Assembly (NCBI GenBank): GCA_946409435.1
Contig: CAMJWJ010000009.1
Coordinates: 1 to 37,584 of the forward strand
Direction of reading: 5' to 3'
Length of the DNA stretch: 37,584 nt
Source of the DNA: an uncultured Prevotella sp.
Lineage (GTDB): Bacteria; Bacteroidota; Bacteroidia; Bacteroidales; Bacteroidaceae
A program made the translations under genes and the position numbers. Shown here piece after piece: positions 1-9,467 of this stretch. Each line of letters opens with the position of its first letter. Position 1 is the first letter of the stretch. The notes below the pieces were generated by a model. That model saw only the letters and a program-made list of their open reading frames with translations, did not search any database and was not told where the DNA came from.

Positions 1-48
1 GACCTCCAGGTTATGAGCCTGGCGAGCTACCAACTGCTCCACTCCGCG
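1..48 (-). tRNA. tRNA-Met (CAT anticodon), 3' part outside window; probably initiator type
   Basis: Reverse complement reads CGCGGAGTGGAGCAGTTGGTAGCTCGCCAGGCTCATAACCTGGAGGTC: D-arm, anticodon stem CCAGG/CCTGG and CTCATAA anticodon loop. Confidence 0.9.
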
Positions 49-183
49 ATATTATATTTTGAAATCGGGTGCAAAGGTACGCATTTTTCTCGATATTTCC
101 AAATGTTTTTGAAGAAAATTGTAAAAAAGAGGTATTTATTTACATTTTTCATGTAAAAATTTGGCCATGTCAAACGTATTTTT

Positions 184-191
184 TAATTTTG
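184..191 (+). promoter_or_regulatory. Bacteroidetes-type -7 box TAATTTTG upstream of tetR-like gene
   Basis: Matches TAnnTTTG, 49 nt upstream of the ATG at 241. Confidence 0.5.
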
Positions 192-240
192 CACACATAA
201 AATGCCTTGTGCAATATACGGTAACAAATAGGTAACGACT

Positions 241-834
241 ATGTCCATATCCAAAACAAGACAGAAATTGGTAGACGTGGCACGCCAGCTGTTTGCCAAG
301 AACGGACTGGAGAGTACGACGATGAACGACATCGCCCTGGCATCTGGCAAGGGGCGGCGCACCCTTTATACCTATTTTAAGTCAAAGGAGGATATTTACT
401 ATGCTGTGATTGAGTCAGAGCTGGAGCGCTTGAGCGACAAACTTGACGAGGTGGCTGCTCGTAAGATACGTCCTCAGGACAAAATCATTGAACTGATTTA
501 CATGCACCTGAGCATGATACGCGAGACGGTGGTGCGTAATGGCAACCTGCGTGCTGAGTTTTTCCGTAACATCTGGATGGTCGAGAAGGTACGCAAGCAC
601 TTCGACGATGCCGAGGTGGAACTCTTCCGCAAGGTATTCGCCGAAGGTAAGGAGGATGGCGAATTCGACATTGACAACGTAGACCTCGTGGCCGACATCA
701 CGCACTATTGCATCAAAGGCCTGGAAGTCCCCTACATCTATGGCCGCATCGGTCATGGCATGAAGGAGGAGGACACCAAGCCACAGGTGGCCAAGTTTGT
801 GTATGGCGCATTGGGTAAGTTTCAGAAACGATAA
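241..834 (+). CDS. TetR/AcrR family transcriptional regulator
   Basis: N-terminal HTH: RQKLVDVARQLFAKNGLESTTMNDIALASGKGRRTLYTYFKSKEDIYYAV. Confidence 0.9.
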   Translation: MSISKTRQKLVDVARQLFAKNGLESTTMNDIALASGKGRRTLYTYFKSKEDIYYAVIESELERLSDKLDEVAARKIRPQDKIIELIYMHLSMIRETVVRNGNLRAEFFRNIWMVEKVRKHFDDAEVELFRKVFAEGKEDGEFDIDNVDLVADITHYCIKGLEVPYIYGRIGHGMKEEDTKPQVAKFVYGALGKFQKR

Positions 835-862
835 CAACATATTCATAACAGAAAAAACACTT

Positions 863-1600
863 ATGGGATTATTAGAAGGAAAGACAGCACTCATTACGGG
901 TGCTGCGCGCGGTATCGGAAAGGCTATCGCACTGAAGTTCGCCGCTGAAGGCGCAAACATTGCATTCACCGACCTTGCAGTCAATGAGGAGACGGAGCAG
1001 GAGATTGCCGCCCTGGGCGTGAAGGCCAAGAGCTATGCCTCGAATGCTGCCGACTTCGCTCAGACGGAGGAAGTGGTGAAGGCCGTGAAAGAAGAGTTCG
1101 GATCGATAGATATCCTTGTAAACAACGCTGGTATCACTAAGGATGGTCTGATGCTTCGCATGACTGAGCAGCAGTGGGACGCCGTGATTGCCGTTAACCT
1201 GAAGTCGGCCTTCAATTTCATCCACGCCTGCGTGCCCATCATGATGCGCCAGCGTGGTGGAAGCATCATCAATATGGCCTCTGTGGTAGGTGTGCATGGT
1301 AATGCCGGACAGGCTAACTACGCTGCCTCTAAGGCTGGTCTGATTGCGCTCGCCAAGAGCATCGGTCAGGAGATGGGCCCGAAGGGTATCCGCGCCAACG
1401 CCATTGCCCCAGGCTTCATCGACACCGCTATGACTCAGGCTCTGCCCGAAGACGTTCGCAATGAGTGGATCAACAAGATTCCTCTGCGTCGTGGTGGTCA
1501 GGTAGAGGATATCGCCAACGTGGCTACGTTCCTCGCCTCAGACATGTCAAGCTACGTCAGCGGCCAGGTGATTCAGGTCGACGGCGGCATGAACATGTGA
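863..1600 (+). CDS. fabG: 3-oxoacyl-[acyl-carrier-protein] reductase FabG (start trimmed from the 797 ORF)
   Basis: MGLLEGKTALITGAARGIGKAIA; NNAG motif; YAASK active site; C-term SYVSGQVIQVDGGMNM. Confidence 0.93.
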   Translation: MGLLEGKTALITGAARGIGKAIALKFAAEGANIAFTDLAVNEETEQEIAALGVKAKSYASNAADFAQTEEVVKAVKEEFGSIDILVNNAGITKDGLMLRMTEQQWDAVIAVNLKSAFNFIHACVPIMMRQRGGSIINMASVVGVHGNAGQANYAASKAGLIALAKSIGQEMGPKGIRANAIAPGFIDTAMTQALPEDVRNEWINKIPLRRGGQVEDIANVATFLASDMSSYVSGQVIQVDGGMNM

Positions 1601-1635
1601 TAATGCATAATTAATAATGCATAATGCATAATTAT
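1601..1635. repeat. Degenerate 7-nt tandem array (TAATGCA/TAATTAA x5)
   Basis: TAATGCA TAATTAA TAATGCA TAATGCA TAATTAT fills the fabG-rluA gap and overlaps the next start codon. Confidence 0.85.
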
Positions 1636-2368
1636 GGAGGTCGTTTACGAGGACAACCATATTATCATCGTCAATAAACAGAGTGGGGAGATCGTTCAGG
1701 GCGACAAGACTGGCGACCGTCCCCTCTCTGATATCGTTAAACAGTACATTAAGGAGAAGTATGCCAAGCCCGGCGAGGTGTTCCTTGGCGTGGTACATCG
1801 GCTGGATCGCCCTGTCAGCGGCCTGGTGATGTTTGCCCGTACGTCGAAAGCACTGACGCGGCTGAACCGTATGTTTTCGGAGGGTGAGGTACACAAGACC
1901 TATTGGGCCATTGTGGAAAAAAGGAACGGCCCGTTGCCAACAGACAGGGATGACACTTCCGACGATTCTTCATTCCTTGTTTCTCATTCCTCATTTATAC
2001 GTCTTACCCATTGGCTGACCCGCAACGAGCAGCAGAACAAGTCGTATGCCCACGACCGTGAGGTGCCCCATTCCAAGAAAGCCATATTGGAGTATCGTGT
2101 CATTGGTCAGGGCGACCGCTACCTCCTGCTTGAGGTACTGTTGCTGACGGGTCGCCATCACCAGATACGCTGCCAGTTGGCAGCGATGGGCTGTCCCATC
2201 AAGGGCGACCTGAAGTATGGTGCCCGGCGCAGCAATCCCGATGGTAGCATCTCGCTGTTGTCCCGCAAGATGGAGTTTGTACACCCTGTTTCCAAGCAGG
2301 AAATCAGTATCGAGGCATCACTGCCGCCCGATAATCTGTGGGAAACACTAAAAAAATCGGGTAAATAG
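1634..2368 (+). CDS. RluA-family pseudouridine synthase with internal low-complexity insertion
   Basis: VVHRLDRPVSGLVMFARTSKALTRLNRMF; THWLTRNEQQNKSYA; LLTGRHHQIRCQLAAMGCPIKGDLKYGA. Confidence 0.9.
   Translation: MEVVYEDNHIIIVNKQSGEIVQGDKTGDRPLSDIVKQYIKEKYAKPGEVFLGVVHRLDRPVSGLVMFARTSKALTRLNRMFSEGEVHKTYWAIVEKRNGPLPTDRDDTSDDSSFLVSHSSFIRLTHWLTRNEQQNKSYAHDREVPHSKKAILEYRVIGQGDRYLLLEVLLLTGRHHQIRCQLAAMGCPIKGDLKYGARRSNPDGSISLLSRKMEFVHPVSKQEISIEASLPPDNLWETLKKSGK
1964..1998 (+). repeat. Degenerate 7-nt tandem array inside the RluA-family gene
   Basis: GATTCTT CATTCCT TGTTTCT CATTCCT CATTTAT, in frame, encodes part of DDSSFLVSHSSFI. Confidence 0.65.
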
Positions 2369-2391
2369 TTTTGTATTTACAAAAAAAACTC

Positions 2392-2399
2392 TAATTTTG
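2392..2399 (+). promoter_or_regulatory. -7 box TAATTTTG upstream of tamB-like gene
   Basis: TAnnTTTG match 26 nt upstream of the ATG at 2425. Confidence 0.5.
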
Positions 2400-2424
2400 C
2401 AGCATACTTTGCAAAGTTAGTTCT

Positions 2425-5400
2425 ATGAAGAAAGCATTGTGGTGGATATTGGGCATCCTGTTGAGTCCTATTCTGCTGTTCGTCATTCTCACCGTGCTGC
2501 TTTATCTGCCGCCTGTTCAGAACTGGGCAGTAGACAAAGTAGCTGCCATTGCTTCCGAGAAGACTGGCATGCTCATCAGTGTGGGGCATGTCCGGCTGGC
2601 TTTCCCACTGGACTTGGCCGTCGACGACTTCAAGATGATGACGGCACCTACGGGAGAGAACGGCCAGCGTGACACCATCGCCGACGTGGAGCGCATGGTG
2701 GTCGACGTACAGCTGATGCCATTGATGCAGAAACGGGTAGTTATCAACGAGTTGGAAGTACTGAACACCCGCCTCAATACGGTAGACTTCGTTGCTGCGG
2801 CCCGTGTCAAGGGAGACTTCCACCGCTTGTTTGTCGCCAGCAAAGGCATTGACCTCGACCAGCAGACCGTCGAGGTCAATGGTGCCCGTCTCGATGCTGC
2901 CCACTTAGACATCCAACTGAACGACTCAGTGCCAGAAGATACTACGACGACCGAGACGTTGTGGAAGATACATGCCGATCAGCTGACAATAGCCAGCAGC
3001 GACTTGTTGCTTCACATGCCGGGCGATAGCATGAGCGTCGACACCCATATCGGCAGTTTGGAGGCACGCGAGGCACTCATAGACCTTGGCACGCAGACCT
3101 ACAGCATAGCCAGCGTCGACTGGACTCACGGTGCCGTTAAGTACGACAAGAACTTCGAGCCTCGCATCGACGGACTCGACTTCAACCACATAGACCTCAG
3201 CAACATCAGCGTAGGCATTGACAGCATCTACTACCACGACCCGACGCTGCGCCTTGTCATGCGGCAGGTTGCACTGCGCGAAAAGAGCGGGTTGCAGGTC
3301 ACCGACCTCAGCGGCCCGATAGCCATGGAGAACGGAAAACTCAGCATACCCAAGTTCCGGCTGAAGACGCCAGACTCTGACATTGACGTAGAAATGGACA
3401 TGCCACTCTCGCTGATGGACTCCATCGACCCAGGTAAGATGCGCCTGCGGCTGACGGCTTCACTCGGCAAGCGTGACCTGGCCCATTTTATGGGAAGTCT
3501 GCCGGCAGACTTCCTTCAGCGGTGGCCCGACGAGCCGCTGAAGGTCAGCGGTGCACTGCGTGGCAACATGCAGCACATGGAGTTCGACAATCTTGACCTG
3601 TCGCTGCCCTCAGCTTTCCATGCCACTGCGACGGGTTTTGCTGCCAATCTCAATGACCCGTCGCATCTGTTAGCTGATGTCCAGTTCCGTGCCGAGGCCA
3701 AGAATCTGAATTTTGTTACCTCCATGTTGCCTCGTGACGTGCAGCGTAACTACCGCATACCGGCAGGGCTGCGTGCCGATGGGCGCCTGAAGGCCGACGG
3801 CTCCAACTATACCGCTGACGTTACTGCCCGCGAGGGGCGTGGCATGGTACGTGCCAAGGGGGCTTTCAATGCCGATGCCATGCGCTACGATGCCAAGGTC
3901 AGCATCCGTGACCTGAACATCCACCATTTCATGCCGCGCGACTCTATCTATACCTTGACGGCTGACGTCAATGTCAAGGGGCAGGGCACTGACTTCCTGT
4001 CGCCACGTACCACGTTGACAGCCGACGCCAAGGTCAACCACCTCCGCTATGGCCGGTGGAACCTTGATAACATCACCGCCCAAGCTAATGTGCGCAACGG
4101 CCATGCCTATGCCGACCTCTACAGCGACAATTCTCTGATAGCAGGCAATGTAGCTGTTGATGCCCTGTTGAACCGTAAGAATCTGTCGGCAACAGTTACC
4201 GCTGACCTGAGCAGCGTGGACCTCTACAAGATGCGGCTCGTCGAGAATCCGCTGTCGATAGGCCTCTGCGGCCATGTCGACGTGACGTCTGACATGAAGT
4301 ACGACAACTACATCAGCGGACTCGTTAGCGACCTCATCATCCGCGACTCTTCACAGACGTACCGCTCTGAGTTCGTCGGACTGCACCTCAAGACCACCTC
4401 TGACACTACCCTGCTACGCCTGCAGAGTGGCGACTTCATCGTAAAACTCGATGCCAGCGGCAACTACGAACAGCTCGGCAAGCAACTGACGACGCTGGCC
4501 GACACCGCTTTTGCTCAGTACGACAAGAAAGTGATTGATCAGCTGGCCCTGCGTCGCCTGCTGCCCACCATGAAGCTTCATGTGGAGAGCAAGCGTGACA
4601 ATCCGCTGCTTACCATGCTCAAAAGTCAGGAAGTGGAGTATAAGGATCTGCTGCTCGACATGAACACCTCGGTAGAAACTGGTCTGAACGGCAATGGGCG
4701 CATCCATTCTCTGGTTGTCAGTGGTGTACGCCTCGACACCATCAATTTCCGGCTGACACAGCGTGAAAACCGCCTGTCGTTTGGTGGTCAGATACGCAAC
4801 AACAAGAAGAATCCGCAATTCGTCTTCAACGCCCTCTTTGATGGAGTGCTACAGGAGCGTGGTGCCACTTTCGGTGTGCGCTACTATGACGCGGCCAATA
4901 AGTTGGGAGCCCGAATAGGCGCTAAGGCCGAGATGGAAGATGGCGGATTGAGGATGCAGTTCGTCCCGGAACGGCCTACGCTGGGCTACAAGGAGTTCAA
5001 TCTCAACAAGGACAACTACATCTTCTATGGCACCGACGGCAAGGTAAAGGCCAAGATAGACCTGATAGCCGACGACCGCACCGGTGTTAAGATCTACTCG
5101 GAGGAGAACGACAGTACCGCCTTGCAGGACATTACCCTCAGCCTCCACCACTTGAATCTCGACGAGGTGACTTCCGTCATCCCCTATGCACCACGCATGT
5201 CAGGACTGATGAATGGTGACTACCACATCATCCAAGGTGCCGACAAACGTATCTCGGTGGTCAGCGACATGGCAGTGCAGAATATGAGTTACGAGCACAG
5301 CCCCATTGGCAACGTCAGCACCGAAATGGTGTATCTGCAGAAGGGCGACTCGGCGCATGTCGTGGAAGGCCGACTCATGAAGGATGATATCGAGGTTGGG

Positions 5401-7095
5401 CTGTTGACGGGAACCTACTATGATGTTGGCGAGGGTAAGATTGACGCCAAGGTGAAGCTGACGCACACGCCGCTGTCGTTGGTTAACGGCTTCGTGCCCG
5501 ACCAGTTAGCAGGACTCTATGGCTACGGTGACGGTGAGCTGACCGTCAGCGGACTGGTGTCCAGTCCGAAGGTCGACGGAGAGATTCTGCTCGACTCGGC
5601 ACGGCTGGTCAGTGTGCCTTACGGTGTCACGCTACGCTTCGACGACGACCCTGTACGCATCGTCAACAGCAAACTGCTCTTCGAGAACTTCGACATCTAC
5701 TCCATGAACGAGAACCCGCTGACACTGAAGGGTGAAGTGGATTTCCACGACACAGAGCATGTCCAGACGAGTCTGCGCATGCGTGGCCGGAACTTCCAGG
5801 TCATCGGTGCCCGCGAGAATACCAAGAGCATAGCATACGGCAAGGCCTTCGTCAACATCTTTGCATCCATTAACGGCGAACTGGACAAGCTGAATATGCG
5901 CGGGCGTCTGGAAGTGCTGCCGTCTACCGATATGAGCTATATCCTGCGCGACACGCCGTTGACTACGGGCAACGAACTCGACAACCTGGTGCGCTTCACT
6001 GACTTCACCGACACTACACAGGTCATCGTGACACGTCCTTCCATCGACGGATTCCGTATGGACATGTCGCTCATCATTTCACAAGGCGCCCATGTTAAAG
6101 CTTGGCTGAACGCCGACCACTCCAACTACATCGACCTGATGGGTGGCGGCACGCTGCGTATGACGATGGCTCCCGGCGAGGACATGCGTTTGACAGGCCG
6201 CTATTCGCTGTCGAACGGAGAGATGAAATACTCGCTGCCCATCATCCCGCTGAAGACGTTCACCATCCAGGATGGTAGCTACATTGAGTTTACAGGAGAG
6301 GTGATGAACCCCACGCTGAACATCACCGCCGTCGAGCGTACCAAGTCGTCGGTCACCAATGCTGCCGGCGTGGCCCGCACCGTCGAGTTCGACTGTGGCG
6401 TTATCATCACCAAGACGCTCAACGACATGGGACTGGAGTTTACCCTCGACGCTCCCGAGGACACCCAGCTGTCCAGCGAGCTGAAGGCTATGAGCATCGA
6501 ACAGCGCGGCAAACTGGCCGTTGCCATGCTCACCACTGGCATTTACTTGGAGGGTGGCGACACACAGGGATTCTCAATGAACAATGCCCTCAGCTCTTTC
6601 CTCAATTCCGGCATCAACAGCATCACGGGCAATGCCCTGCGCACCCTTGACCTCTCGTTTGGCATGGACAACTCCACCGACGCTGCGGGTCAGACCCATA
6701 CCGACTATTCGTTCAAGTTTGCCAAGCGCTTCATGAACAACCGGCTGCGCCTCTCCGTGGGTGGCAAGGTGTCGACAGGTGCCGAGATACAGGACCGTAA
6801 CGACTCATTCTTCGACAACGTCATGTTGGAGTATCGTCTCGACGATGCCGCCACTAAGTATGTCAACCTCTTCTTCGAGAACAATGCCTACGACTGGCTC
6901 GACGGCTACACGCAGAAGTATGGCGGCGGTTTCACCTGGCGCCGTACCATGCAGAACTTCACCGACATCTTCCGCATCACCAAGAATGCCGTCACGGGAC
7001 TCTTCGGCCGCTCCGCCACCACCGTGACCCCGTCGCCCACCGACCAGCAGCCCTCACCCACCGATACCCTAAAAACGAAAAAGAATGCGCCATAG
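2425..7095 (+). CDS. tamB: TamB-like translocation/assembly module protein (AsmA/DUF490-type)
   Basis: 1556 aa; N-terminal TM; repetitive beta-rich body; C-term includes LSNGEMKYSLPIIPLKTFTIQDGSYIEFTGEVMNPTLNITAVERTKSSV, typical of the DUF490 domain. Confidence 0.88.
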   Translation: MKKALWWILGILLSPILLFVILTVLLYLPPVQNWAVDKVAAIASEKTGMLISVGHVRLAFPLDLAVDDFKMMTAPTGENGQRDTIADVERMVVDVQLMPLMQKRVVINELEVLNTRLNTVDFVAAARVKGDFHRLFVASKGIDLDQQTVEVNGARLDAAHLDIQLNDSVPEDTTTTETLWKIHADQLTIASSDLLLHMPGDSMSVDTHIGSLEAREALIDLGTQTYSIASVDWTHGAVKYDKNFEPRIDGLDFNHIDLSNISVGIDSIYYHDPTLRLVMRQVALREKSGLQVTDLSGPIAMENGKLSIPKFRLKTPDSDIDVEMDMPLSLMDSIDPGKMRLRLTASLGKRDLAHFMGSLPADFLQRWPDEPLKVSGALRGNMQHMEFDNLDLSLPSAFHATATGFAANLNDPSHLLADVQFRAEAKNLNFVTSMLPRDVQRNYRIPAGLRADGRLKADGSNYTADVTAREGRGMVRAKGAFNADAMRYDAKVSIRDLNIHHFMPRDSIYTLTADVNVKGQGTDFLSPRTTLTADAKVNHLRYGRWNLDNITAQANVRNGHAYADLYSDNSLIAGNVAVDALLNRKNLSATVTADLSSVDLYKMRLVENPLSIGLCGHVDVTSDMKYDNYISGLVSDLIIRDSSQTYRSEFVGLHLKTTSDTTLLRLQSGDFIVKLDASGNYEQLGKQLTTLADTAFAQYDKKVIDQLALRRLLPTMKLHVESKRDNPLLTMLKSQEVEYKDLLLDMNTSVETGLNGNGRIHSLVVSGVRLDTINFRLTQRENRLSFGGQIRNNKKNPQFVFNALFDGVLQERGATFGVRYYDAANKLGARIGAKAEMEDGGLRMQFVPERPTLGYKEFNLNKDNYIFYGTDGKVKAKIDLIADDRTGVKIYSEENDSTALQDITLSLHHLNLDEVTSVIPYAPRMSGLMNGDYHIIQGADKRISVVSDMAVQNMSYEHSPIGNVSTEMVYLQKGDSAHVVEGRLMKDDIEVGLLTGTYYDVGEGKIDAKVKLTHTPLSLVNGFVPDQLAGLYGYGDGELTVSGLVSSPKVDGEILLDSARLVSVPYGVTLRFDDDPVRIVNSKLLFENFDIYSMNENPLTLKGEVDFHDTEHVQTSLRMRGRNFQVIGARENTKSIAYGKAFVNIFASINGELDKLNMRGRLEVLPSTDMSYILRDTPLTTGNELDNLVRFTDFTDTTQVIVTRPSIDGFRMDMSLIISQGAHVKAWLNADHSNYIDLMGGGTLRMTMAPGEDMRLTGRYSLSNGEMKYSLPIIPLKTFTIQDGSYIEFTGEVMNPTLNITAVERTKSSVTNAAGVARTVEFDCGVIITKTLNDMGLEFTLDAPEDTQLSSELKAMSIEQRGKLAVAMLTTGIYLEGGDTQGFSMNNALSSFLNSGINSITGNALRTLDLSFGMDNSTDAAGQTHTDYSFKFAKRFMNNRLRLSVGGKVSTGAEIQDRNDSFFDNVMLEYRLDDAATKYVNLFFENNAYDWLDGYTQKYGGGFTWRRTMQNFTDIFRITKNAVTGLFGRSATTVTPSPTDQQPSPTDTLKTKKNAP

Positions 7096-9436
7096 CCATC
7101 TATATATTATAATAGGTATAGCCGTGCTCTTCGCCTCCTGCTCAATGACGAAGGACATCCCTGCCGATGACAAGTTGTTTACCGGCTTAACCAATATTTC
7201 CTATTGGGAGTACGACGAGTGCCCCCATTTCCACACCACGATGAACGAGGTCGATGCCGCCCTGGCCACAGCCCCTAACGGAGCCATCTTCGGCAGCAGC
7301 TACTATCGTCTGCCCTTCTCGTTCGGCGTTAGCGTGTGGAATAAGTATGCCGACAAGGACAACGGCTTTGCCCGCTGGATGACTAAGACTTTTGGCGAGC
7401 AGCCCGTGCTCATGTCGTGGGTCAACCCGCAACTGCGCTCCCAGGTGGCTGGCAACGTGCTGCGCAACTATGGCTACTTCAACGGCAGGGTGGAGTACGA
7501 CACCGTGCCGCAGAAGAATCTGCGCACCATGAAGATAGGCTACCGCGTCTATCCCGGTCACCTCTATACCCTCGATAGCATCGGCTACTTCAATTTTTCT
7601 CCCCATGCCGACAGCATCATCCACAGCTCGCTGGGGCAGGCCGTCATCCACCGTGGCGATCCCTTCGTCGTGGCCAACCTTGAGGCCGAGCGCCAGCGTG
7701 TCGGCATGTTGTTGCGCAACCACGGCTACTATTTCTACCAGCCGGGCTACGCCTCTTATCTTGCCGACACTTTCCTCGTCGAGGGCAAGGCCCAGCTGCG
7801 CTTCCAGTTAGCCAGCGACGTGGCGGAGGCTGCCAAGCATCCATGGCACATCGGCCGCATCAACATCAATATGCGTAAGACGGCCCGTGAGGTGCTTAGC
7901 GACTCGCTACGCAGTCGCTACTTCACCATCCGATTCAATGGCAAGAAGCCACCTGTCCGCCCGCGTGTCGTCATGGCCGACCTGAAGCTCAGGCCTCGCC
8001 AGCTCTACACTTATGAGAACCATCTGGAGTCGATGAACAAGATCAACGCCATGGGTCTCTTCTCGTCCACCGACTTTCAGTTCACGCCCCGCGACACCAC
8101 TGCCTCGTGCGACACGCTGGACCTGACGCTTAACTGCACCTTTGAAAAGCCGTGGGACGTCTACTTCGAGACCAATTTCAACGCCCGCACCATCGGCCGC
8201 CTTGGTCCTGAGTTGAAGATGGGTGTGTCTCGACGCAACGCCTTCCGTGGCGGCGAGAAGATTGACATCAATGTCCACGGTTCCTACGAGTGGGCCACCT
8301 CTGCCGGCAGCTCGATGAACAACTATGAGTACGGTGCCGACGCCAGCATCACCTTCCCGCGCATCATCGCCCCCTTCTTCGGCGGCAACCGTATTCGCCG
8401 CGATAAGCAGGGTCGCATTATACGCCGCCGGCGTTACTCCACGCCGTTCACCATTGCCAAGCTGTCTTCCGACGTCATCTACCGTCCTGGCTACTACAAG
8501 ATGCATGTCGCCGCCGGCGAGTGGACCTATCGCTGGCAACCCACAGCCACCAGCCGTCATGAACTGTCGCCGCTGAAGGTGAAATACCAGTTCATGAACA
8601 GCCATACCACGGCCCTCGACTCACTCATGCGTACCAACGTCTACCTGTCGGCCACCATGGCTGACCACTTCATACCCGAGATGCGGTACACCTACATCTA
8701 CACCAGTCCTGAGACGATGAAGAACCCCATCCGCTGGGAGACCACCATTGCCGAGTCGGGTAACTTCACGTCGCTCGTCATGATGGCACAGGGCAAGCGA
8801 TGGAACGACAAGGACAAGAAGCTGTTCCGCAATCCCTACTCACAGTTCATCAAGGTCGAGACCGACTTCACCAAGACGTGGACACTTGATGCCAGTTCCA
8901 AGCTGCTGGGTCACGTCAATGCCGGTGTCATCTACTGCTATGGCAACAGCGACTGGGTGCCCAACTCCGAGCTGTTCTACGTCGGTGGTGCCAACAGCAT
9001 CCGCGCCTACTCCGTCCGTGGCCTCGGCCCAGGACGCTTTGCGGGCTTTGGTGGCGACAAGGCGCTGTCGTATCTCGTTCAGAACGGCGACATCAAGTTT
9101 GTGGCCAACCTCGAGTACCGCCGCCAGCTCTTCGGCAACCTCCATGGCGCCCTGTTCATTGACACCGGTAACGTGTGGAACTTCCGTGAGAGCTACACCA
9201 CAGCCGGCGATGTCGCCATAGCTGACGGTGGCAAGTTCCGTCTCGGCGATTTCTTCCGCGACCTGGCTATAGGCACTGGCATCGGTCTGCGCTACGACCT
9301 CAACTTCCTTATCCTGCGCCTCGACTGGGGTATCGGGCTGCACGTCCCTTATGACACAGGGCGGTCGGGCTTTTTCAATGTTGACGGCTTCAAGCGTAAC
9401 CAAACGCTGCACTTCGCTATCGGCTATCCATTCTGA
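7085..9436 (+). CDS. TamL/BamA-like outer-membrane assembly lipoprotein
   Basis: Lipobox VLFASCSMTKDIPADDKLFTG; POTRA-like N-half; C-terminal Omp85 barrel (GGANSIRAYSVRGLGPG ... FAIGYPF). 11-bp overlap with tamB. Confidence 0.87.
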   Translation: MRHSHLYIIIGIAVLFASCSMTKDIPADDKLFTGLTNISYWEYDECPHFHTTMNEVDAALATAPNGAIFGSSYYRLPFSFGVSVWNKYADKDNGFARWMTKTFGEQPVLMSWVNPQLRSQVAGNVLRNYGYFNGRVEYDTVPQKNLRTMKIGYRVYPGHLYTLDSIGYFNFSPHADSIIHSSLGQAVIHRGDPFVVANLEAERQRVGMLLRNHGYYFYQPGYASYLADTFLVEGKAQLRFQLASDVAEAAKHPWHIGRININMRKTAREVLSDSLRSRYFTIRFNGKKPPVRPRVVMADLKLRPRQLYTYENHLESMNKINAMGLFSSTDFQFTPRDTTASCDTLDLTLNCTFEKPWDVYFETNFNARTIGRLGPELKMGVSRRNAFRGGEKIDINVHGSYEWATSAGSSMNNYEYGADASITFPRIIAPFFGGNRIRRDKQGRIIRRRRYSTPFTIAKLSSDVIYRPGYYKMHVAAGEWTYRWQPTATSRHELSPLKVKYQFMNSHTTALDSLMRTNVYLSATMADHFIPEMRYTYIYTSPETMKNPIRWETTIAESGNFTSLVMMAQGKRWNDKDKKLFRNPYSQFIKVETDFTKTWTLDASSKLLGHVNAGVIYCYGNSDWVPNSELFYVGGANSIRAYSVRGLGPGRFAGFGGDKALSYLVQNGDIKFVANLEYRRQLFGNLHGALFIDTGNVWNFRESYTTAGDVAIADGGKFRLGDFFRDLAIGTGIGLRYDLNFLILRLDWGIGLHVPYDTGRSGFFNVDGFKRNQTLHFAIGYPF

Positions 9437-9467
9437 TTACACTTCATTTGTTATATTACAATCTATT

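Noticed and set aside
415-1029. 204-aa minus-strand ORF over tetR/fabG
   Set aside because: Antisense to two recognizable genes.
7907-8605. 232-aa minus-strand ORF inside the TamL gene
   Set aside because: Shadow ORF without domain signal; sense strand codes for the Omp85 protein.
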